Shown in pieces: positions 1-12,028 of a stretch of 35,075 bases of DNA. This DNA comes from Chitinophaga pinensis. GTDB lineage: Bacteria; Pseudomonadota; Gammaproteobacteria; Burkholderiales; SG8-41. The notes below the pieces were generated by a model. It did not search any database, was not told where the DNA came from, and was given only the letters and a program-made list of their open reading frames with translations. Both the position numbers and the translations under genes were made by a program. The first letter of the stretch is position 1, and each line of letters begins with the position of its first letter. The stretch spans positions 1-35,075 of the forward strand of contig CALQCM020000049.1 in NCBI GenBank assembly GCA_943329075.2, written 5' to 3'.

Positions 1-416
1 CAGCGGGCGCGCAATTCACGATCATAGGGCCAGGTGAAGTCGACGTGTTGCACGCCGCGGTCTTCAAGTGTGTAAAAAGTGCTGGGACGGTCATGGGTGT
101 AATCGATGATCTGGTCGGGCACGGCGATGACGCCCGGCTGCATATCGGCACGGATGCCGCCGACCGCCGCCACACCGACCACCTGTGTGACGCCTTGCGC
201 GTGCAGCGCCCAGATGTTGGCGCGATAGTTGACCTGATGCGGCGGTATGGTATGGCCGTAGCCGTGGCGCGCCAGGAAAACTATTTCCTTGCCGGCGATT
301 TCGCCGAAGGTCAACGGGCCTGATGGTTCACCGTACGGCGTGCGCACCGCAAGGCGTCGCGTGACCGTCAAATTGTCCAGTTGGGTAAGCCCGCTGCCAC
401 CGATAATTGCAAGCAT
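1..416 (-). CDS. S-methyl-5'-thioinosine/5'-thioadenosine phosphorylase, 3' end beyond window
   Basis: Phosphorolysis of a methylthio-nucleoside (probably methylthioinosine) to free base and methylthioribose-1-phosphate. The visible part is the N-terminal 138 residues, from ATG at 416. It shows the phosphate-binding GGSG (residues 6-9), the segment LARHGYGHTIPPHQVNYRAN (48-67) and VGVAAVGGI (80-88), all typical of the MTAP/MTIP branch of the PNP family. By memory it resembles the Pseudomonas MTIP more than eukaryotic MTAP, but the specificity residues lie partly outside the window. The gene follows hpt in the same direction with a gap of about 35 bases, so the two are probably cotranscribed. 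That pairing would let the released hypoxanthine be recaptured. The family is clear; the choice between MTI and MTA as substrate is inference. Confidence 0.88.
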   Translation of the reverse strand, partial: MLAIIGGSGLTQLDNLTVTRRLAVRTPYGEPSGPLTFGEIAGKEIVFLARHGYGHTIPPHQVNYRANIWALHAQGVTQVVGVAAVGGIRADMQPGVIAVPDQIIDYTHDRPSTFYTLEDRGVQHVDFTWPYDRELRAR

Positions 417-451
417 GCTGATCGCTCTTCAGTTCTGGTGATTAATGCGGA

Positions 452-1009
452 TCAAACGGTTTGATCCGGTTTGAGGGCGTGGATGGACGGCAGATTGCGC
501 CAGGCACCCTTGACGTCCATGCCGTATCCAAACACATAGCGGTTCGGCAATTTAACACCGACGAAATCCGCCGTCAGTGGTTTGGCACGCCCGATGTCTT
601 TGTCGGCAAAAACCGCACACAGAAATTGCCGCGCGCCGGCAGCCAGCACGCGCTCGCGGATGGCCGCCATCGTATGGCCCTCGTCGAGGATGTCGTCGAG
701 TACCAGCACGACCCGGCCCTCCATCGGCGTTTGCGGAAAAACCTTCCATTGAATGCCGCCGCCCACGGTCGCGTCGCCATAACGCGTCGCCTGCAGGTAA
801 TCGAAATCGAGCGGAAATTCCAGCAGTGTCAGCAATTGTCCGCTGAACACCACCGCCCCGCCCATCACGCTGAGGAGCAGCGGATTCTGATCGGCAAGCC
901 GCGCCGAGATTTCAGTGGCGAGCCGGGCGAGTGCCGCGCGCACGCTGGCCGCCGTGCAAATTTCGTCGGCGTTTTGCAAAACGTTTCTGGCCTGTTCGGG
1001 CGATAACAT
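452..1009 (-). CDS. hpt: Hypoxanthine-guanine phosphoribosyltransferase
   Basis: Purine salvage enzyme that joins hypoxanthine or guanine to PRPP, giving IMP or GMP in the cytosol. The 185-residue protein carries the PRPP-binding motif VVLVLDDILDEGHTM at residues 100-114, with the paired acidic residues of type I phosphoribosyltransferases, and a late aromatic/Asp segment (RYVFGYGMDVKG) typical of HGPRT. I chose ATG at 1009 over an in-frame ATG at 1054. The upstream one would overlap the end of galU by 35 bases and add a low-complexity, non-homologous stretch. With 1009, the gap after the galU stop is 10 bases. It sits between galU and the thio-nucleoside phosphorylase on the same strand, so an operon is likely. 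Confidence 0.9.
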   Translation of the reverse strand: MLSPEQARNVLQNADEICTAASVRAALARLATEISARLADQNPLLLSVMGGAVVFSGQLLTLLEFPLDFDYLQATRYGDATVGGGIQWKVFPQTPMEGRVVLVLDDILDEGHTMAAIRERVLAAGARQFLCAVFADKDIGRAKPLTADFVGVKLPNRYVFGYGMDVKGAWRNLPSIHALKPDQTV

Positions 1010-1019
1010 CGCTGCAGCC

Positions 1020-3916
<2,897 letters not shown>

Positions 3917-4972
3917 TTAGCCGAACAGGCGCAGTGCGCGGGCGCCGCCGGCGGCAATGCGTCCGGCCTCCATCTTGGCGAGGATGCCTTCAAGTTGCTT
4001 GCGAATGGCGGCGGTCGATGCATCCGACAACTGCGAGCGGTTGTCATCGACCAGCGTGCCATCAAGTTCGGCAGCGAAATCGCGCGCAGTTGCCAGCATG
4101 GCGTCGAAGGCCTCGAGCGCGCCTGCCACGCGCGGAACATCCAGCAGAAACGTGATGCCACGTGTATTCATGGCGCGCAGTTGTTCGGGCATGAACGGCA
4201 TCGGCTCGTGATTGTCGAGTGAATAAATGACCTCGCCCGCCGCGCTGCGCGCATAAAAAACGCCTGCGGGTTCCAGGCGCAGGCCGCATTTTTCCGCCAA
4301 TGCGCGGATGCGGTTTCCGGTAAACGGATTGCCGTCGGCCGTCACCACGTTAATGCCGATCGCAATATCAACGTCCGCACAAAAACGGTCGAGTTGCACG
4401 GCCATCGCATGCACGGGCTCGACTTCAAGACATTTGATCTGGCCGCTTCGCGCCGCGGCCCACGCTGCCACGGCGTCCCTGAATGCGGTGAGATGTTGGG
4501 TAGTCACACAACCGGCGCGGTTCGATATCTGCATGGCGAAACGCAGGCGCGCATACGCACTGCCGGCGCCGGCGTCCACCCAATCACCGCTGGCCTCCTT
4601 GTAGCCCTCGGCCAGAACGGTCTTACCGGCTGCCGCCATCATTTCGCGCAGCTGGTCGCGCAACTCGGCACCGTCTGCGGCAGCGCGCAGCGTCACCTCA
4701 ACGACAAAATCAATGACCGGATCGATGGCGGTCGCCGTTGCGATTGCGGGCTTTCTACCGACCGCCAGCGCGTGCGCGGCATCAATATTGATCGTCGGCT
4801 CGACCCGCTCTGCGGCCGCGCTGTCGCCGCCCAGCAGCACGTCGGGGTGTTCGCGCGCAAATGCCTGCTCGGTGCGACGGCGCAACTGGCGCTCCTGGCG
4901 CAGGTTGAACAGCCAGACCCCGGCGACCACCACGGCGCCGATTGCGAGCAGGCTGATTTGCAGGTCGCTCAT
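3917..4972 (-). CDS. zipA: Cell division protein ZipA-like
   Basis: Anchors FtsZ at the inner membrane in early divisome assembly. The protein (351 residues from ATG at 4972) opens with an N-terminal membrane segment, about residues 6-22 (ISLLAIGAVVVAGVWLF). A basic stretch and a linker follow. The C-terminal region of about 200 residues (RAGCVTTQHLTAF, ITFLLDVPRV) resembles the ZipA FtsZ-binding domain. A TTG at 4984 would overlap smc by eight bases; I prefer the ATG four bases after the smc stop. Position between smc and ligA is a recurrent arrangement in betaproteobacteria. Divergence from E. coli ZipA is high, so the name rests on topology, context and the C-terminal domain. Confidence 0.82.
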   Translation of the reverse strand: MSDLQISLLAIGAVVVAGVWLFNLRQERQLRRRTEQAFAREHPDVLLGGDSAAAERVEPTINIDAAHALAVGRKPAIATATAIDPVIDFVVEVTLRAAADGAELRDQLREMMAAAGKTVLAEGYKEASGDWVDAGAGSAYARLRFAMQISNRAGCVTTQHLTAFRDAVAAWAAARSGQIKCLEVEPVHAMAVQLDRFCADVDIAIGINVVTADGNPFTGNRIRALAEKCGLRLEPAGVFYARSAAGEVIYSLDNHEPMPFMPEQLRAMNTRGITFLLDVPRVAGALEAFDAMLATARDFAAELDGTLVDDNRSQLSDASTAAIRKQLEGILAKMEAGRIAAGGARALRLFG

Positions 4973-4976
4973 GAAC

Positions 4977-7900
4977 TCAGGCAACCTCGGCGAGTTTCAT
5001 GGCCTCTTCGATGTCCACCGCGACCACACGCGAGACGCCGGCCTCCTGCATGGTGATGCCGATCAGTTGATTGGCCATTTCCATCGTGATCTTGTTGTGG
5101 CTGATGAACATGAACTGTGAGTTTACCGACATTTTCTGCACCAGCCTGCAGAAGCGTTCCGTGTTGCTGTCGTCAAGCGGCGCATCGACCTCATCCAGCA
5201 GGCAGAACGGCGCGGGATTGAGCTGGAACATTGCAAATACCAGTGACAGTGCGGTCAGCGCCTTTTCGCCGCCGGAGAGCAGATGGATCGAGCTGTTCTT
5301 CTTGCCCGGCGGCTGCGCGATGACCTGCACGCCCGAATCGAGGATCTCCTCGCCGCTCAACACCAGCCGGGCCTGGCCGCCGCCGAACAGTGTTGGAAAC
5401 AGTTCGCCGAAATGGCCGTTGACGACGTCGAAGGTGTGCTGCAGCCGCTCGCGCGTCTCGCGGTCGATGCGATGGATGGCATCTTCCAGCGTGGACAGCG
5501 CGGTGTTCAGATCGAGCGACTGCGAATCCAGGTATTCCTTGCGCTGCTGTGAGGTCTCGAGTTCATCGAGTGCGGCCAGATTGACCGCGCCCAGTGTCGC
5601 GATCTCGTTGGAAAGGCGCGTGATATCAGCCTGCAAGGCGCCCGAACGTTTGCCTTTTTCCAGGTGTGGCTCGAGTTCGGTCTCGTTGGCGCTGACCTCG
5701 AACAATTGCTGCGAGTATTGTTCTTCGGTCAGGCGCGCTTCCTGTTCCTTGAGTTTGGCGTCGTTGATGCGTTCGCGGATCGGGTCGAGGCCCTGCTCGA
5801 TCATCAGCCGGTCCTGTTCGGTCTGGCGCAATGCCGTTTCCGCGGCTTCGAGCGCATCACGGGCCGCCGCCACGGCATGTTCTCTTTCCGTGCGGATCTG
5901 CAGCACGCGGTCGAGTTCGGTGGTGAGCGGCGTTTCGTCGAGTTCGAGCAGTTCCGCTTCGTCTTTGGCAATACCGGCCTGCACTGCGGCGACGTTTTCG
6001 CGTACAAGGCGAATTGCGTTGTCGACTTCGCCGATTTTGTTACTGCAGGTTTTTAAATGGAACGCTGCTTCCTGCGCACCGCGGTCGGCCTGCGAAATGG
6101 CCTGGCGCTGGCGCTCCAGCGCCGCGTCAGCCTCCGCGTAGGCCGCCAATGCGGCGCCCAGTTGCGACTGCAATTCAATGCGTTGTTTATCGCGCTGCAT
6201 GGCGTTGGTCTGCGCAGAATCATGCTGTGCGCGTTCCTGCCCGGTCTGCGCGTCAATCTCGGCCAGTTCGACCGTAATTTGCTCACCGCGCTGCGAGCTG
6301 CGCTGTGCCTGCTCCGAAAACCTCGTGATTTCAAGCTCTGCTTCATGCGATTGCCGGCGCGTTTGATCGAGTTCCAGGCGCAACGTCGCCAGCATTGCCT
6401 GATGTTCCTCGAACGCTGCGTCGGCGGCGGCATTGCGGGCGCGCTGCAGGGCGAGTTCTTCCTGCTGCGCCAACCACTGCCCGCTCAGTACGACGAGTTC
6501 GCGTTCGCGCGACAACACACCGTGCAAATCCGAATCCGGCGCATGGAAGCTGACGCTATGGCGCGTGAACACATGGCCGTCGGCGGAAACGAGCAGCGCC
6601 CCGACTGGCAATTGATGCCGTTGCGCCAGGCCGGCGTGACGATCAGCCACCACGTAGACCTGGTGCAGCCAGTCATTGAGCGCCGCCGTGGCGGCGGTAT
6701 TTTTACCGCGAACATAAGAGGCCAGCGGCCGCATCTCGCCCAGCACCGCGGGCGCGACGTCAGCCCCGCCGTCGCCCGCATAGACGGTCATCTTGCCCGG
6801 CGGCAGTTCGCCGACCCAGCGCGCGGCGTCGTCCAGATTGCCGAGAGAAATGCCGTTGAGGCGTTCGCGCAATACGGCTTCCAGCGCATCTTCCCAACCG
6901 GCCTCGATTTCGACGTCCTGCCACAGGCGGCGCGACGCATCGAGCTGGTGAGAAGTCAGCCAGCCATCCATGCCTTCGCTGCGGCCGATGCGGTCCTGGA
7001 TCTGGCGCAAGGCGCTGACACGCGCTTCGAGTGAGGCGACCTGCTGCGCGGCCGTTTCAACGGCGGCGGCGCATTCGCGCAGCGCCGCGTCGAGTTCAGG
7101 CACCCGTGCTTCCTGCGATTCGAGATTGGCCCGCTGGTCGTGCTGGCGCGCCTCAAGTTCTTCGTGTGCCGCGCTGAGGCGCTGGAACTCGGCCTCGTCG
7201 GGCAACGGCAATGCCGACTTTTCTTCAAGCAGACGTTGTTCGCGCTGGGCCAGTTGCGCCAGAATCCTCAAGGCGTGTTCGCAACGGGTCTGTTCGAGCT
7301 GCAATTCCTTCGCGTTGTCCGAGGTCGTCTGTTGCAGCGCGTCGCGCTCGGCAAGCGCATCGCGGAAGGCCTGCTCGGCGACCGGCTGACGTGCACTTTC
7401 AGCGGCATGCGCAAGGCGGCCCGCTTCGGCGGCTTCCTGTGCCCGCCCTTCCTCAAGTCGCCACTCGTCGAGGCTGGTCTGCTGGGACTGCAGTTGCGAC
7501 TCGCCCTGCTGCAACTGGTTGCGCAAATCGGCCAGACGCGCTTCGACGCGACGGCGGTTTTCACGGACATGCTGGATCTGCTGCTCAACGCGCGCGAACT
7601 CGGCATTGGTTTCGTAGAGGTGGCCCTGCGCGTCATGCACAGCATCACCGGCGGCATGATGACGCTGGCGCAGTTCTTCCAGCGCGCTTTCAGTTTCGCG
7701 CAGCAGCGCAGTCTGCGCTTCCAACTCGACGCCCAGTTTTTCGATGTCGCGGACACAACGTTCGCGCGTCGCGCTGGCGTCGCGCTTTTTGCGCAGCCAT
7801 AACAGGTTCTGCGAAAAGCGCAGCTCATCCTGCAGAGTGTGATAACGACTTGCCACCTCAGCCTGCGCGCTCAGGTGTTCGAGCTGCTTGTCGAGTTCGG

Positions 7901-8495
7901 TGCGGATATCGTCCACGCGGAGCAGGTTCTCGCGGGTGTCGGCCAGGCGCGCCTCGGTTTCCTTGCGGCGTTCGCGATACTTGGAGACGCCGGCGGCTTC
8001 TTCGAGGAATGTGCGGAGTTCTTCGGGCTTGGCCTCGATGATGCGGGAAATCATGCCCTGTTCGATGATCGCGTAGGCGCGGGCGCCGACACCGGTGCCG
8101 AGGAAAATATCGGCGATATCGCGGCGGCGGACGTGGATGTTATTGATGTAATAGGACGAGTCGCCGTCGCGCTCGAGCAGGCGTTTGACTGAAATTTCCG
8201 CATAGGCGGCCCATTGGCCGCCCGCCTTGCCCAGGCTGTTGTCGAATATCAGTTCGACGCTGGCGCGATTGACCGGCTGGCGGTTGCCCGAGCCGTTGAA
8301 CAGTACATCCTGCATGGTTTCGCCGCGCAGGTGTTTTGCCGACGATTCGCCGAGCACCCAGCGCACCGCATCGATAATGTTGGACTTGCCGCAACCGTTG
8401 GGGCCCACGATGCCGACGAGCTGTCCGGGAACGGGAATATGCGTCGGATCGACGAACGACTTGAATCCGGCCAGCTTGATTTCAGTTAGACGCAA
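4977..8495 (-). CDS. smc: Chromosome segregation protein SMC
   Basis: ATPase of the bacterial condensin that organises and helps segregate the chromosome. The 1,172-residue protein has the classical layout. The N-terminal Walker A GPNGCGKSNI is at residues 31-40. A long coiled coil rich in Glu, Gln, Arg and Ala follows, broken by a hinge (about 500-660) and resumed to about 1,000. The C-terminal head has the ABC signature LLSGGEKAL and the Walker B region LLDEVDAPLDDSN. The start is TTG at 8495, immediately giving the conserved MRLTEIKLAGFKSF; no ATG gives a better start. It is the first gene of the minus-strand smc-zipA-ligA-galU-hpt block and is divergent from queF. Confidence 0.97.
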   Translation of the reverse strand: MRLTEIKLAGFKSFVDPTHIPVPGQLVGIVGPNGCGKSNIIDAVRWVLGESSAKHLRGETMQDVLFNGSGNRQPVNRASVELIFDNSLGKAGGQWAAYAEISVKRLLERDGDSSYYINNIHVRRRDIADIFLGTGVGARAYAIIEQGMISRIIEAKPEELRTFLEEAAGVSKYRERRKETEARLADTRENLLRVDDIRTELDKQLEHLSAQAEVASRYHTLQDELRFSQNLLWLRKKRDASATRERCVRDIEKLGVELEAQTALLRETESALEELRQRHHAAGDAVHDAQGHLYETNAEFARVEQQIQHVRENRRRVEARLADLRNQLQQGESQLQSQQTSLDEWRLEEGRAQEAAEAGRLAHAAESARQPVAEQAFRDALAERDALQQTTSDNAKELQLEQTRCEHALRILAQLAQREQRLLEEKSALPLPDEAEFQRLSAAHEELEARQHDQRANLESQEARVPELDAALRECAAAVETAAQQVASLEARVSALRQIQDRIGRSEGMDGWLTSHQLDASRRLWQDVEIEAGWEDALEAVLRERLNGISLGNLDDAARWVGELPPGKMTVYAGDGGADVAPAVLGEMRPLASYVRGKNTAATAALNDWLHQVYVVADRHAGLAQRHQLPVGALLVSADGHVFTRHSVSFHAPDSDLHGVLSRERELVVLSGQWLAQQEELALQRARNAAADAAFEEHQAMLATLRLELDQTRRQSHEAELEITRFSEQAQRSSQRGEQITVELAEIDAQTGQERAQHDSAQTNAMQRDKQRIELQSQLGAALAAYAEADAALERQRQAISQADRGAQEAAFHLKTCSNKIGEVDNAIRLVRENVAAVQAGIAKDEAELLELDETPLTTELDRVLQIRTEREHAVAAARDALEAAETALRQTEQDRLMIEQGLDPIRERINDAKLKEQEARLTEEQYSQQLFEVSANETELEPHLEKGKRSGALQADITRLSNEIATLGAVNLAALDELETSQQRKEYLDSQSLDLNTALSTLEDAIHRIDRETRERLQHTFDVVNGHFGELFPTLFGGGQARLVLSGEEILDSGVQVIAQPPGKKNSSIHLLSGGEKALTALSLVFAMFQLNPAPFCLLDEVDAPLDDSNTERFCRLVQKMSVNSQFMFISHNKITMEMANQLIGITMQEAGVSRVVAVDIEEAMKLAEVA

Positions 8496-8513
8496 TTTTT
8501 TCTTCTATGCAGA

Positions 8514-8541
8514 GTTATAATCAAAAGCGAATTCGCCACAA
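8514..8541 (-). promoter_or_regulatory. Candidate promoter of the smc operon
   Basis: On the minus strand a TTGTGG box (8536-8541) is separated by 16 bases from TATAAC (8514-8519), with smc starting at 8495. The same AT-rich core reads TATAAT (8516-8521) on the plus strand toward queF, so the two divergent promoters may share their -10 region. I found no convincing -35 on the plus side. This is based on consensus matching only. Confidence 0.4.
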
Positions 8542-8582
8542 ATTTCACCGGTCATTTTAACTGAATTGTCTCGACTGCCCTA

Positions 8583-8999
8583 ATGCCCAGCAAGCCCAAA
8601 AAAACGCTTGACACCTTCCCCAATCCGCAGCCGCAACGCGACTATCGGATTCACATGGAAATCCCGGAGTTTACCTGTCTGTGCCCGAAGACCGGGCAGC
8701 CGGATTTCGCCACGCTCCTGCTGGATTACGTGCCGGACCGCAAATGCGTCGAGCTGAAAAGCCTCAAGCTTTATGTCTGGTCCTTCCGCAATGAAGGCGC
8801 GTTTCATGAAGCCGTCACCAACAGGATACTCGACGATCTGGCCGCCGCAACGCAACCCCGCTTCATGCGGCTGACCGCCCGCTTTTATGTGCGCGGTGGC
8901 ATCTTTACGACCGTGGTTGCCGAAACCCGCAAGCGCGGCTGGCGGGTGCCGGAAAAAGTTGATCTCGACGGCATGCCGGGTCAGGCGAGCATCCGCTAA
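8583..8999 (+). CDS. queF: NADPH-dependent preQ0 reductase QueF (short, type I)
   Basis: Reduces 7-cyano-7-deazaguanine (preQ0) to preQ1 in queuosine tRNA-modification synthesis. The 138-residue length matches the unimodular, Bacillus-type QueF rather than the longer E. coli form. The catalytic Cys34 and Asp41 sit in [10 protein letters not shown]. The QueF motif ELKSLKLY (57-64) and the FRNEGAFHE segment (69-77) are present. It stands alone, divergent from smc, with its own TATAAT at 8516-8521. I looked for a preQ1 riboswitch in the roughly 60-base leader and did not recognise one. Confidence 0.95.
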   Translation: MPSKPKKTLDTFPNPQPQRDYRIHMEIPEFTCLCPKTGQPDFATLLLDYVPDRKCVELKSLKLYVWSFRNEGAFHEAVTNRILDDLAAATQPRFMRLTARFYVRGGIFTTVVAETRKRGWRVPEKVDLDGMPGQASIR

Positions 9000-9026
9000 A
9001 GCGCAACTTTGCCGCCGCGCATCGGC

Positions 9027-9055
9027 TGCAAAGGCCGCCGCAACCTCCGTATAAT
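9027..9055 (+). promoter_or_regulatory. Candidate promoter for dapC-dapD
   Basis: A perfect TATAAT lies at 9050-9055, 22 bases before the dapC start, with a poor -35 match (TGCAAA at 9027-9032, 17-base spacer). It is in the queF-dapC gap and would give a very short leader. Confidence 0.45.
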
Positions 9056-9077
9056 TAACACTTTGCCTGAATCGCGC

Positions 9078-10271
9078 ATGAATCCAGATCTCGACCGGTT
9101 GCAGAGTTACCCGTTTCAAAAGCTGAGCGCGCTGCTGGAAGGCGTCAGGCCCAATTCGCAACTCAAACCCGTCAGTCTTTACATCGGTGAACCCAAGCAC
9201 CCGACGCCGCAGTTCATTCGTCAGGCAATCACCGATAACCTGGACGGGCTGGCGGTTTATCCGACCACGCTGGGTGCCGAAGGCTTGCGCATTGCCATCG
9301 CCGACTGGCTCAAAAAGCGCTACGGCCTCAGGGAAATCAGCGCACAAACCGAGATCATCCCGGTCAACGGCAGCCGCGAGGCGCTCTACGCGTTTGCGCA
9401 CACCATCGTTGACCGCAGCAAGCCGCAGCCCGCGGTGGTGGTGCCGAATCCGTTCTACCAGATCTACGAAGGTGCGGCCCTGCTGGCCGGTGCCGAAGCA
9501 CAATTCCTGCACAATCTGCCGGCAAACAATTTTTCGGCTGATTACGCGCAATTGCCGGACGAGGTCTGGCGCCGCACGCAGCTGATTTACGTCTGCTCGC
9601 CCGGCAATCCGACCGGTCGTGTGATGGACATGAACGAGTGGAAGGCGCTGTTCGAGCTCTCGGACCGCTACGGCTTCGTCATCGCCTCCGACGAATGTTA
9701 TTCGGAAATCTATTTCGACGAAAAAAATCCGCCGATCGGCGCGTTGCAGGCGGCGCAACATTTCGGTCGCACCGGCTACCCGCGGCTGGTTGTGTTCTCC
9801 AGCCTCTCCAAACGCTCGAACTCGCCCGGCATGCGTTCCGGCTTCGTTGCGGGGGACGCGCAGATACTGAAAAAATACCTGCTCTACCGCACCTATCAGG
9901 GCTGCGCGATGAGTCCGCCGCTCCATGCCGCCAGCATTGCGGCCTGGCAAGACGAGGCGCATGTGGTCGAAAACCGCCGCCTCTACCGCGAAAAATTCGA
10001 CGCCGCCATGAAGACACTCGGCAAAACGCCCGGCGTGCAAATGCCGGACGCCGGCTTTTACCTCTGGATCGACGCGCGGCGCGACGACACCAACTTCACG
10101 CGTGAGTTGTATGAACAGTACAACGTCACCGTGCTCCCCGGAAGTTATCTTGCGCGCGAAGCGCGCGACATCAACCCCGGACGTAATTTTGTGCGCGTCG
10201 CCCTGGTCGCTTCGACGGTCGAATGTACCGAGGCAGCGCAGCGTATTGCTGATTTTATTGCACACAACTGA
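9078..10271 (+). CDS. dapC: Succinyldiaminopimelate transaminase (DapC-type)
   Basis: PLP-dependent class I/II aminotransferase. It converts N-succinyl-2-amino-6-ketopimelate to N-succinyl-LL-diaminopimelate for lysine and peptidoglycan. The protein has 397 residues. The aminotransferase hallmarks are CSPGNPTGRV (173-182), the Asp of ASDECYSE (203-210) and the PLP lysine Lys245 in SSLSKRSNSPGMRSG. An in-frame ATG lies upstream at 9009, but ATG 9078 is preferred: it begins the conserved MNPDL..LQSYPFQKL and follows a good -10 box. dapD follows after 21 bases on the same strand, which fixes the specificity better than the sequence does; other class I aminotransferases look similar. Confidence 0.9.
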   Translation: MNPDLDRLQSYPFQKLSALLEGVRPNSQLKPVSLYIGEPKHPTPQFIRQAITDNLDGLAVYPTTLGAEGLRIAIADWLKKRYGLREISAQTEIIPVNGSREALYAFAHTIVDRSKPQPAVVVPNPFYQIYEGAALLAGAEAQFLHNLPANNFSADYAQLPDEVWRRTQLIYVCSPGNPTGRVMDMNEWKALFELSDRYGFVIASDECYSEIYFDEKNPPIGALQAAQHFGRTGYPRLVVFSSLSKRSNSPGMRSGFVAGDAQILKKYLLYRTYQGCAMSPPLHAASIAAWQDEAHVVENRRLYREKFDAAMKTLGKTPGVQMPDAGFYLWIDARRDDTNFTRELYEQYNVTVLPGSYLAREARDINPGRNFVRVALVASTVECTEAAQRIADFIAHN

Positions 10272-10292
10272 CCACTCAACGGAACCTTCATC

Positions 10293-11114
10293 ATGAGCGA
10301 ACTCCAAATAACCATCGAACAAGCCTGGGAAAAACGCGCGGAACTCGCACCGGGCACCACGCCGGCGCGCATCGGTGCTGCGGTCAAGGAAGTGATCGAC
10401 GGCCTCGATTGCGGGACACTGCGCGTTGCCGAAAAAATCAACGGCACATGGACTGTCCATCAGTGGATCAAGCAGGCGGTGCTGCTGTCCTTCCGCATTG
10501 AAGACAACGTAACGCTGGCCGGCGCCGCCACGCAGTATTTCGACAAGGTGCCGGGCAAGTTTGCCAAATATTCGAAAGACGATTTCACACGCGGCGGGTT
10601 CCGCGTGGTGCCGCCGGCGATGGTGCGGCGGGGAGTGTTTATCGGCAAAAATGCGATCCTTATGCCCTCCTACGTCAATATCGGCGCCTATGTCGATGAA
10701 GGCACCATGGTTGACACCTGGGCAACCGTCGGTTCGTGCGCGCAGATCGGCAAGAATGTTCACCTCTCCGGCGGCGTCGGCATTGGCGGCGTGCTCGAGC
10801 CGCTGCAGGCCAACCCGACGATCATCGAAGACAACTGCTTTATCGGTGCGCGCTCGGAAATCGTTGAAGGCGTTATTGTCGAAGAAGGCTCCGTCATCTC
10901 GATGGGCGTGTTCATCGGCCAAAGCACCAAGATCTACGACCGTGCCAGCGGTGAGGTCATTTACGGACGGGTTCCCGCCGGGTCGGTGGTGGTCTCCGGC
11001 TCGCTGCCGGCGGGCGACGGCAAATGCCAGCTCTACTGTGCCGTTATCGTCAAACGCGTCGACGCGAAAACACGGGCGAAAACCAGCATTAATGATCTCC
11101 TGCGCAGCGATTAG
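10293..11114 (+). CDS. dapD: Tetrahydrodipicolinate N-succinyltransferase
   Basis: Transfers succinyl from succinyl-CoA to tetrahydrodipicolinate, the step before DapC in the succinylase branch of lysine/DAP synthesis. The 273 residues match the family length. An N-terminal helical domain is followed by a left-handed beta-helix of hexapeptide repeats ([20 protein letters not shown], then [19 protein letters not shown]). A C-terminal part carries the SVVVSGSLP segment. It is 21 bases after dapC and presumably cotranscribed. dapE, the next pathway gene, is not in this window. Confidence 0.96.
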   Translation: MSELQITIEQAWEKRAELAPGTTPARIGAAVKEVIDGLDCGTLRVAEKINGTWTVHQWIKQAVLLSFRIEDNVTLAGAATQYFDKVPGKFAKYSKDDFTRGGFRVVPPAMVRRGVFIGKNAILMPSYVNIGAYVDEGTMVDTWATVGSCAQIGKNVHLSGGVGIGGVLEPLQANPTIIEDNCFIGARSEIVEGVIVEEGSVISMGVFIGQSTKIYDRASGEVIYGRVPAGSVVVSGSLPAGDGKCQLYCAVIVKRVDAKTRAKTSINDLLRSD

Positions 11115-11214
11115 CGCGCCGCGGCAGCGGAACCGCTTCAATCCCCCGCACTCTTTCAAATTTACCTAAAAGACGGCACAATAGCCTTTGATTTGACAGG
11201 AGTTACCAGCGGCG

Positions 11215-12024
11215 ATGGGCTTACTCGATGATTTAAAACAGCAGGCCGACACCCTCCGGCAGAAGGAGCAGGTTTCTCAGGAGGAAATCAGCCAGAATCT
11301 GCTGCTTGCGCATGCCAAGCTGAAAGATGCTCTGCATTACTGGGTCGAGCTGTTTAATTCCCTCAATGTGATCAAGCCGTCGATCACCCGCGTCTATTAT
11401 CTTGAGGGTGGCGCCACCCGCATGGATGATCTGCACCAGTCCGACTACAACGTAAACGGTCGCCGCCTGACGCTGGATCACAAGGACTACATTGAGGCCA
11501 TCATCCTGCGTTTCCGCTGCGCCTCGAACCAGAAACTCACGCTCGAAAAACAGACCGACCCCGTTGTGCAGCGCCTGCGCGAACACCTGTGGACCAACAA
11601 TCTCAAGTTTGATCTGAAGGAAATCCGCAACGAGCGGGGGTATATCGAACGTGGAATTTTCACGCTGAACTGCGAAATCCCGGTCATGGTGACCATGGTC
11701 GGCGACCTTGAAAACGGCCGGATCAAAATCATCTGCAAGAACCTCGAGAAGTTAGGCGAATTCACCAATATTTATGATTTTGACGAGTTCAACAAGGAAG
11801 TGCTGGAGGAACTCGGCAAGGTGATCATTGCCAAGCCCAACAATTTCCGCACGCTGGGCCATCACCAGGAATCGATGCGCAGCACCACAACGCGCCCGAC
11901 GCGTCCGCTGGCAGAACCTGAAACGCGCCCGGCACCGCCATCAAAACCGCAAGCGCCGTCGGAAGACATCAGCGATCCGACCAAGAGTTTTCTCGGCAGC
12001 ATCAAGTCCATCCTGAAACGCTGA
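11215..12024 (+). CDS. Conserved protein of unknown function upstream of pilU
   Basis: I do not recognise a named family. The 269-residue protein starts with a charged helical region (MGLLDDLKQQADTLRQKEQ). A mixed alpha/beta core of about 200 residues follows (HYWVELFNSLNVIKPSITRV, FNVNGR-like and IEAIILRFRC strands). Next is a Pro/Thr/Ala-rich linker (about 220-250, TRPTRPLAEPETRPAPPSKP). It ends with a short basic tail, TKSFLGSIKSILKR, that could contact a membrane or partner. There is no signal peptide or membrane segment, so it should be cytoplasmic. A good AGGAG lies 11 bases before the ATG. It ends four bases before the PilU-like ATPase, so the two are probably cotranslated and may act together in type IV pilus function. 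That role is inference from position alone. Confidence 0.85.
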   Translation: MGLLDDLKQQADTLRQKEQVSQEEISQNLLLAHAKLKDALHYWVELFNSLNVIKPSITRVYYLEGGATRMDDLHQSDYNVNGRRLTLDHKDYIEAIILRFRCASNQKLTLEKQTDPVVQRLREHLWTNNLKFDLKEIRNERGYIERGIFTLNCEIPVMVTMVGDLENGRIKIICKNLEKLGEFTNIYDFDEFNKEVLEELGKVIIAKPNNFRTLGHHQESMRSTTTRPTRPLAEPETRPAPPSKPQAPSEDISDPTKSFLGSIKSILKR

Positions 12025-12028
12025 CGTT

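Noticed and set aside
8522..8582. preQ1 riboswitch before queF
   Set aside because: I could not find the short pseudoknot pattern with its A-rich tail. The leader looks unstructured.
8580..11159. Very long open frame (859 codons) on the minus strand across queF, dapC and dapD
   Set aside because: It is exactly antisense to three well-supported genes with conserved motifs, its sequence is rich in His, Arg, Gly and Asp as expected for a shadow frame in GC-rich DNA, and it matches no domain I know.
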